Assembly: GCF_030380815.1 (NCBI RefSeq)
Contig: NZ_JAUDUY010000005.1
Coordinates: 1-64,000, forward strand
Length of the DNA stretch: 64,000 nt
Origin: Robiginitalea aurantiaca
GTDB taxonomy: Bacteria; Bacteroidota; Bacteroidia; Flavobacteriales; Flavobacteriaceae
Direction: 5' to 3'
Part shown: positions 58,830-64,000 of the stretch, piece by piece
Position numbering within the stretch: the first letter of the stretch is position 1
How the letters are laid out: each line of letters opens with the position of its first letter
The notes under the pieces: generated by a model
What the model was told of the DNA's origin: nothing
Seen by the model: the letters and a program-made list of their open reading frames with translations, nothing else
Database searches by the model: none
Translations under genes and position numbers: made by a program

Positions 58830-59645
58830 TCAGCCTGGAAACCCGCGTTGTCTGAGACCTTCAAATATCAGGATTGCAGCGGCTACAGAAACATTCATGG
58901 AATCGATTACTCCTCCCATCGGAATCTCGATAAGCTGATCAGCGCCTTCCTTCCAAACCGAAGTGAGTCCCGTAGCCTCTGTGCCCACAACTATGGCTGT
59001 TGCTCTGGTATAATCTGCCTTATGGTATGGAATGGAAGCACCCAATGCAGCTCCCAGGACCTGGAAATCTGATGTTTTCAGGAAGTCGAGGATTTCAGCA
59101 CTGTCGCCTATGGCAACGGGTACGGTAAACAAACACCCCACACTGGAGCGGATTATGTTCGGATTGTAGAGATCTCCTTTGAGATCTGCTATTAAAACTG
59201 CATCGAGTCCGGCTGCGTCAGCGGTCCGGAGGAGGGCTCCGATGTTTCCTGGTTTTTCCGGGGCCTCTGCGACCAGAATAAGCGGGTTTTTTCGCTTCCA
59301 GATCAGGTTTTGAAGTCTGTGATCCCCAGTGCGCATCAGGGCGATAACTCCTTCAGTTTTTCCCCTGTAGGCCAGATGGCCATATACGTCCGGGCTAAGG
59401 CTTGCCCTGGAGCAATCCTCCAGTCCGAGAATGTCATTCAAGACGGATTCATCCAGGATTTCAGGGCAGAAATAGAGTTTCTCAGGCTGATACCCTCCTG
59501 AGAGGGCAAGCTGGAGCTCCCGCAAACCTTCCAGTACAAAAACGCCGTCTCGTCTCCGGTTACGGGATTTTCGGTTCCAGTGTTCTATTTGCCGGACTTC
59601 CGGGTTTTGTATGCTGCTGATGAATTTCATCCCAGGTTGTGTCAT
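58830..59645 (-). CDS. SpoU/TrmH family RNA methyltransferase
   Basis: 271 residues. Methylates rRNA or tRNA with SAM. The N-terminal substrate-binding domain (RNRRRDGVFVLEGLRELQLA) is followed by the SPOUT trefoil domain: EAPEKPGNIGALLRTADAAG, IVVGTEATGL and the C-terminal IPMGGVIDSMNVSVAAAILI with the knot motif. ATG at 59645 gives MTQPGMKFISS; a downstream ATG at 59630 (MKFISS) is equally plausible because the terminator of the upstream amidohydrolase gene abuts the first ATG. The RNA target is not predictable. Confidence 0.92.
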   Translation of the reverse strand: MTQPGMKFISSIQNPEVRQIEHWNRKSRNRRRDGVFVLEGLRELQLALSGGYQPEKLYFCPEILDESVLNDILGLEDCSRASLSPDVYGHLAYRGKTEGVIALMRTGDHRLQNLIWKRKNPLILVAEAPEKPGNIGALLRTADAAGLDAVLIADLKGDLYNPNIIRSSVGCLFTVPVAIGDSAEILDFLKTSDFQVLGAALGASIPYHKADYTRATAIVVGTEATGLTSVWKEGADQLIEIPMGGVIDSMNVSVAAAILIFEGLRQRGFPG

Positions 59646-59679
59646 AAAAAAACGGAACGGTTCAATGAACCCCTCCGTT
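59646..59679 (-). terminator. Intrinsic terminator of the amidohydrolase-like pair
   Basis: Stem AACGGA/TCCGTT with a further inner stem (GGTTC/GAACC), followed on the minus strand by seven T residues. It lies about 25 nt beyond the stop of the 59703-60998 gene and abuts the start of the methyltransferase gene. Confidence 0.8.
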
Positions 59680-59702
59680 GTTAAAGATACACATGTCAGG
59701 GT

Positions 59703-60998
59703 TTACTCCCTGGCATATTTGCCCATGTAGCGTTTCCAGAGCTCGGTCTGATGTGTTTCCAGGGAAAGTTCGCGCCCATCGATAAAGGCATGGGTCAATT
59801 GATTCCCACGCATATCCAGGGCATCCCCTTCCGAAATAAAGAGGGTTGCACTTTTCCCGGTTTCCAGGGTGCCATATTTGTCGTCAATCCCCAGAATCCG
59901 AGCCGTATTCCCACTGATCATCGCCAGGGCCTTTTCTTTATCGAGTCCCTGTCCGACAACCTGGCCCGCGTAAAACGGGAGGTTCCGGGTTTGGAAATTC
60001 GATGCATCGGCATTCTGAATACCTACAAGGAGCCCCGCATCAGCGAGTAATTTTGGGAGGCGGTACGGCAGGTCGTAGGCATCGTCATTCAGGTTAGGCA
60101 GGGTATGGGTGAAATTCACCAGAACCGGAATATTGTGCGATTTCAGGAAATCGGTAATCTTATGTGCCTGATACCCCCCTACAAGAACAACTTTCTGAAT
60201 ACCGGCAGCCTTCGAGCGGGTGACCCCATCGATAATCTCCTGTTCTCCATCCGCGTACAGGTAAAGGGTTTGTGTTCCCTTAAAGAGTCCCTGCATCGCT
60301 TCAAACGCCGGATTGACCTCCTCCGCTTTACCAGAGCCGTATACTTTGGAATTGCTGATAAAGGTGAGTACTTCCTGCTTCTGGGATTCATAGTCCTTAT
60401 TAGGCTGGAAACCGCGGGGTTCCCCCATCCACCAGCGGCCTCTTCGAAAGGCCCCTGGCCAGTGAAGGTGTATGCCATCATCTTCATGTACTACGGCGTC
60501 TTCCCAATTCCAGGCATCGAATTGAACTATGGAAGAAGTCCCTGAGATACGTCCACCCTGAGGCGTTATCTGCCCGAGTAAAACCCCGTTAGGCCGCATG
60601 CTTTCCACCAGCTGAGATTCAGCGTTGTAGGCAATGACACTGCGGACGTGCGGTATGAGCGATCCGATCTCATCCTGGTCGTTACTCGCACGAACTGCAT
60701 TGATCTCAATAAGCCCGAGGGATTTCCCCGGGGCGATGAAGCCCGGATAGACGTGTTTGCCGCTGCCGTCGATAACGCGCCCGGATCCCTGTAATCCTGC
60801 TCCGATCGCGGTTATGGTGCCCTCGGTAAAAGTCACCGTGCCATTTTCGACGATTTCCCCATTACCCAGGTGGAGTGTCGCCCCGGTGATGCTGATCGTT
60901 TCACTCTGGGGGAGGGCAGGAGTTTGTTGCCCCCATCCCGTTGCGGTCATTATCACGGCTAAAAGTGTACTTGCTATATATGATTTCATATTTTTCAT
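59703..60998 (-). CDS. Amidohydrolase-like protein lacking the HxH motif
   Basis: 431 residues, signal peptide MKNMKSYIASTLLAVIMTAT, cleaved near GWGQQ. The N-terminal beta-sandwich and (beta/alpha)8 start match the amidohydrolase family (TVTFTEGTITAIGAGLQGSG; VIDGSGKHVYPGFIAPG), and the C-terminus keeps the GTLETGKSATLFI strand that rejoins the sandwich. The normal metal-binding HxH after PGFID is replaced (FIAPGKSLGL) and the usual catalytic Asp segment reads IQNADASN. It may be a non-catalytic or altered-activity paralogue. It starts 15 nt after the larger amidohydrolase gene and shares its transcript. Confidence 0.85.
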   Translation of the reverse strand: MKNMKSYIASTLLAVIMTATGWGQQTPALPQSETISITGATLHLGNGEIVENGTVTFTEGTITAIGAGLQGSGRVIDGSGKHVYPGFIAPGKSLGLIEINAVRASNDQDEIGSLIPHVRSVIAYNAESQLVESMRPNGVLLGQITPQGGRISGTSSIVQFDAWNWEDAVVHEDDGIHLHWPGAFRRGRWWMGEPRGFQPNKDYESQKQEVLTFISNSKVYGSGKAEEVNPAFEAMQGLFKGTQTLYLYADGEQEIIDGVTRSKAAGIQKVVLVGGYQAHKITDFLKSHNIPVLVNFTHTLPNLNDDAYDLPYRLPKLLADAGLLVGIQNADASNFQTRNLPFYAGQVVGQGLDKEKALAMISGNTARILGIDDKYGTLETGKSATLFISEGDALDMRGNQLTHAFIDGRELSLETHQTELWKRYMGKYARE

Positions 60999-61013
60999 AA
61001 TTACGTCTTGCTT

Positions 61014-63959
61014 TTAGAGGCTGTTACAAGTAAAGGCTCTTTTCTGTTTTTGTCTCGGAGGCTGTACGGACGCCCCTCCTGCTTTTTCATCGAGCATCAT
61101 CTCAACCAGCTTACTCCGCTCCGATGCCATGCGTTGCTGGAGTTTGGCATCCTCGTTCCTGTCAAAGTAGGGAACCCCTTCGATATAGGTGGTTTCAGCA
61201 ACGGCATATATGGAGAGCGGATGGTCCGTCCACAGGACCAAATCGGCGTCTTTCCCCACTTTTATGCTTCCAACGCGGTCGTCGATATGAAGCAATTTTG
61301 CGGGATTCAATGTTACTGTTTTCCAGGCTTCTTCCTCCGAAAGCCCCCCGTATTTTACAGTTTTACCCGCTTCCTGATTCAAACGGCGCGACATTTCCCT
61401 GTCGTCGCTGTTGATGGCTACTGTTACCCCCTGACTATGCATGATGGCTGCGTTGTAAGGAATGGCGTCTTTAACTTCGTATTTATAGGCCCACCAGTCA
61501 CTGAAGGTGGAACCACCAGCACCGTGTTCAGCCATTTTATCGGCTACCTTGTACCCTTCGAGGATATGGGTAAAGGTGTTGACCTTGAAATCCATGCGAT
61601 CGGCCAGTTTCATCAGCATATTGATTTCGCTCTGAACATAGGAGTGACAGCTTATATAGCGTTCTCCCCTGAGAATCTCTGCCAGCACTTCCATCTCCTC
61701 ATCGTACCGGTAAGGTTTTCCCGAATCTTTCAATACCTGGTACTCTTTGGCGCGCTGAAAGTAGTTTTCAAATACCTGTTCCACCCCCATACGGGTCTGT
61801 GGAAACCTGTCAAAGCTCTGCCAATTGGATTGCTTAACGTTTTCACCCAAAGCAAACTTGATGAATTTGGGCATATCCGTGTAGATCATCTCAGAAGCAC
61901 TCTGTCCCCATTTCAGCTTAAAGATTGCCGAGCGGCCCCCTATGGGATTGGCCGACCCGTGGAGGAGCTGAGCCGAGGTCACGCCCCCGCCCAGGTTTCT
62001 GTAGATGTTGATATCCTCAGAATCCAGCACATCGGTCATTTTTACCTCTGCCGAAGAATTATGACCGGCTTCATTTATGGCAAGACCGGCGATGTGCGTG
62101 TGTTCATCGATAATTCCGGCCGTCAGGTGTTTGCCGGTCGCATCGATGACCTTAGCCCCTCCAGCTGAGAGATTTGTTCCCACCTTGGTGATCTTGCCGT
62201 TTTTGATCAGGACGTCTGCATTCTGCAGGATCCCTTCGGCTTCCCCAGTCCAAACTGTGGCATTTTTAAAGAGCAGGTTTTGCTGTTCCGGGACTTTCTG
62301 ATACCCATATCCGACGTTGGGGTAGCTCAAAGGAAGCAATTCCGGTGTTTTTTTATCCTTTGACTTTTCCTCTTCAGGTTTAAAGGGGCCGGTTTTTCGG
62401 GCTGTAAAACGCGTTTCTTTTCCGTTGGGTAAAATCATCTTGCCGCTGAGGTTGTCCGATTTTGGATCTGCCAAAGCCGAAGTACGGTACGAATCACTGC
62501 CGTCCGAAAAGGAGACCATGACCCAGTCATTGTCGTAACTCATTTTTGATTTCAGGACTTCCTCACCTTTTTTGACTTCGAGTTTTGGGCTGCTTGCCTT
62601 CCCGCTTACCGAAAGGGCGAATTCTTTTCCATCCGCGCTAAGGGCATATTCGCCCCGGATATCTTTTTTATCCATATCCGCCAGTACATGCCGTTTACCC
62701 ATCACCCAGTTTTCATAAAGGGTTGTCTCTGATCCGAAAACGGGCCCGGAAGTGATCAGGAAGTTGGCATACCGCCCTTGTTGCAAGGTGCCTATTTCTT
62801 CGGATTTCCCCAGTATTCGAGCCGGTTCAGCCGTCAGGGCTTCAAGGGCCCTTGTCTCCGAAAGCCCGTATTCCATGGCTTTCCGAATCATTTTGTGGAC
62901 GTCCTTGGTGTTTTTTAAATCCTTTAGTGTGAAGGCAAATGGAATGTCATTTTCCTCAAGAACGCCGGGGTTGGAAGGCGCATGGTTCCAGTGCCTCATA
63001 TCCTCGAGACTTACGTATCCGGCCTGATAAGGATTGGAAACGTCAAATGCCTCGGGAAAGTTCAGTGGCACAACAAGGGGGGCCATCGTCGCTTTTACAT
63101 CCTGGATGTTCTCATACTCCTGACCTCCGGCCAGAATCACGTATTGAATTCCGAAGGCATCACCAATGCCATCTGCCCTGAGGATATGTCCATTATCTCC
63201 GGCTGCGAAAAATTGCACCTGGTTCTTGTTTTTGAGCAGGGCCTCTAGGGAACGGTCGGTTGTTGAAACGTTTCCGCCTTCGTACCAGGAAGCATCATGG
63301 TACATTTGGCGCAATAAAGCCATCGAACCCATTAGGGAAGTAGGGTAGGATTGCGCTTTTGCAATACTGCGATCAAAAGACAGATACTGTCCTGAGGCGT
63401 CTTCCAGTATGCGCTCAGAATCATTGCCTTCTTCATTTAGGGCGAGCAACACCCCTGTTCCCCGAACAATGCCATCCTGAATATGGCTGTTGACCACGCC
63501 AAAACCGAGTCCGCGCAAGTCTTTGGCTTCTTTGGTATCGAACTTATATTTGGAAACTGCATTATTTTCAGGCATTATATGGTCATTCCAATAGAAACCC
63601 TCGCGGCTGGGTCCGTATTGGGCAGATCTGCCGCCTGACGGGTTTCGTTTGGCCTGTTCCACGCCAAATGAAGAAAAGATATCGATAAAAGAAGGATAAA
63701 CTGATTTTCCTTCCAAATCCAGTACCATGCTATTAGCCGGGACATCCACGCGCTTGCCCACACTAACGACTTTCCCGTCGTGTATCAGCAGGGTGCCTTT
63801 ATCGATCACTTCTGTTGGGCTTACATAGATGCGGGCGTTGGTAAGGGCCGTGTAGTTGCTGTTGCTGGCTTTAACCCCGTCGTTTTTTGGGAAATATTTC
63901 TGGGCATAAGAGCCATAACTCAGGCCCAATAGGGCGAGGAGCAATAGTTTCCATTTCAT
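61014..63959 (-). CDS. Double-domain amidohydrolase, first half degenerate
   Basis: 981 residues, signal peptide MKWKLLLLALLGLSYGSYAQ. Two amidohydrolase modules are joined. The first (about 25-430) begins like the smaller neighbour (VIDKGTLLIHDGKVVSVGKR; SVYPSFIDIFSSFG) and lacks HxH. The second (about 560-960) keeps the metal site: IIDEHTHIAG (HxH), FTHILEG and AEHGAGG (His ligands) and INSDDREM (catalytic Asp). Only the second half is likely to be catalytic; the substrate, probably a cyclic amide or peptide-like compound, is unknown. Periplasmic by its signal peptide. Confidence 0.88.
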   Translation of the reverse strand: MKWKLLLLALLGLSYGSYAQKYFPKNDGVKASNSNYTALTNARIYVSPTEVIDKGTLLIHDGKVVSVGKRVDVPANSMVLDLEGKSVYPSFIDIFSSFGVEQAKRNPSGGRSAQYGPSREGFYWNDHIMPENNAVSKYKFDTKEAKDLRGLGFGVVNSHIQDGIVRGTGVLLALNEEGNDSERILEDASGQYLSFDRSIAKAQSYPTSLMGSMALLRQMYHDASWYEGGNVSTTDRSLEALLKNKNQVQFFAAGDNGHILRADGIGDAFGIQYVILAGGQEYENIQDVKATMAPLVVPLNFPEAFDVSNPYQAGYVSLEDMRHWNHAPSNPGVLEENDIPFAFTLKDLKNTKDVHKMIRKAMEYGLSETRALEALTAEPARILGKSEEIGTLQQGRYANFLITSGPVFGSETTLYENWVMGKRHVLADMDKKDIRGEYALSADGKEFALSVSGKASSPKLEVKKGEEVLKSKMSYDNDWVMVSFSDGSDSYRTSALADPKSDNLSGKMILPNGKETRFTARKTGPFKPEEEKSKDKKTPELLPLSYPNVGYGYQKVPEQQNLLFKNATVWTGEAEGILQNADVLIKNGKITKVGTNLSAGGAKVIDATGKHLTAGIIDEHTHIAGLAINEAGHNSSAEVKMTDVLDSEDINIYRNLGGGVTSAQLLHGSANPIGGRSAIFKLKWGQSASEMIYTDMPKFIKFALGENVKQSNWQSFDRFPQTRMGVEQVFENYFQRAKEYQVLKDSGKPYRYDEEMEVLAEILRGERYISCHSYVQSEINMLMKLADRMDFKVNTFTHILEGYKVADKMAEHGAGGSTFSDWWAYKYEVKDAIPYNAAIMHSQGVTVAINSDDREMSRRLNQEAGKTVKYGGLSEEEAWKTVTLNPAKLLHIDDRVGSIKVGKDADLVLWTDHPLSIYAVAETTYIEGVPYFDRNEDAKLQQRMASERSKLVEMMLDEKAGGASVQPPRQKQKRAFTCNSL

Positions 63960-64000
63960 AAGAGGACTGTAGTTTGAATGAGTAGTGTGAATTTTGGGTA

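Noticed and set aside
61008-62168. 386-codon open frame on the plus strand inside the amidohydrolase gene
   Set aside because: It lies wholly antisense to a strongly recognised protein, has no recognisable domain and no promoter, and follows from the codon use of the opposite strand.
1-64000. tRNA, rRNA, CRISPR array, insertion sequence or prophage
   Set aside because: None seen on reading: no transposase, integrase or phage structural gene, no direct-repeat/spacer series, no clover-leaf-like intergenic sequence. A tRNAscan and repeat search would be decisive.

Overview
This is chromosomal DNA of a member of the Bacteroidota, most likely a marine Flavobacteriaceae (genus not resolvable from the sequence alone). 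The evidence is a type IX secretion type B sorting domain next to a PorP/SprF protein, the Bacteroidota-specific rpmB-rpmG-DUF4295-ftsY cluster, many Bacteroidota families (DUF4369, DUF5916, DUF2911, DUF6249, DUF6515, OstA-like, TIGR03643), and promoters of the Bacteroidota TAnnTTTG type rather than the E. coli type. The window is gene-dense. I see no tRNA, rRNA, insertion sequence, prophage or CRISPR array.

Layout. 1-3.5 kb: a surface/secretion cassette (the 3' end of an adhesin-like gene, a calcium-repeat protein with a gliding-type C-terminus, and a SprF-like outer membrane protein). 3.6-6.4 kb: an overlapping metabolic operon (idi, PTPS-like, bcp/prxQ, manA). 6.4-14.7 kb: mostly minus-strand genes for an envelope lipoprotein, a DUF819 membrane protein, a DUF5916 outer membrane protein, TIGR03643, a translationally coupled AraC regulator/AlkB pair and a MOSC protein, with plus-strand genes for an S1/P1 nuclease and a small secreted protein. 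14.9-16.4 kb: an ECF sigma factor system with an unusually symmetric divergent promoter. 16.4-27 kb: DoxX-like protein, HtpG, a TetR/UbiB-kinase pair, an S9 peptidase, a KAS III-like enzyme, a CoA-binding protein and a sodium:solute symporter. 27-36.6 kb: a co-directional block of DNA repair and housekeeping genes (recR, E2 acyltransferase, exonuclease, FAH, Hpt, cinA, rpmB, rpmG, DUF4295, ftsY, DUF2911, amidase). 36.6-39.1 kb: serine hydrolase and rimO. 39.1-52.8 kb: a long minus-strand run (rel, Fur family, purA, OstA-like, aminotransferase, TPR, two DUF368 paralogues, aroE, DUF349). 53-64 kb: envelope proteins of unknown function, an M48 peptidase, an RNA methyltransferase and two amidohydrolase-like proteins.

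The most notable signals lie between genes. The ECF sigma gene and the DUF6249 gene share a mirror-image promoter in which a perfect 10-bp inverted repeat supplies both -35 elements, and each lies exactly 16 nt from a CGTC -10 element. Three genes have a TAnnTTTG -7 element only 4-5 nt before a GTG, which predicts leaderless mRNAs. Two intergenic stretches look like small RNA genes ending in intrinsic terminators, and they share a GGTTAG-containing segment just before the terminator. Among proteins, a pair of neighbouring secreted paralogues of unknown function, a pair of tandem DUF368 proteins (putative undecaprenyl-phosphate translocases) and amidohydrolase-like proteins lacking the metal-binding HxH stand out.
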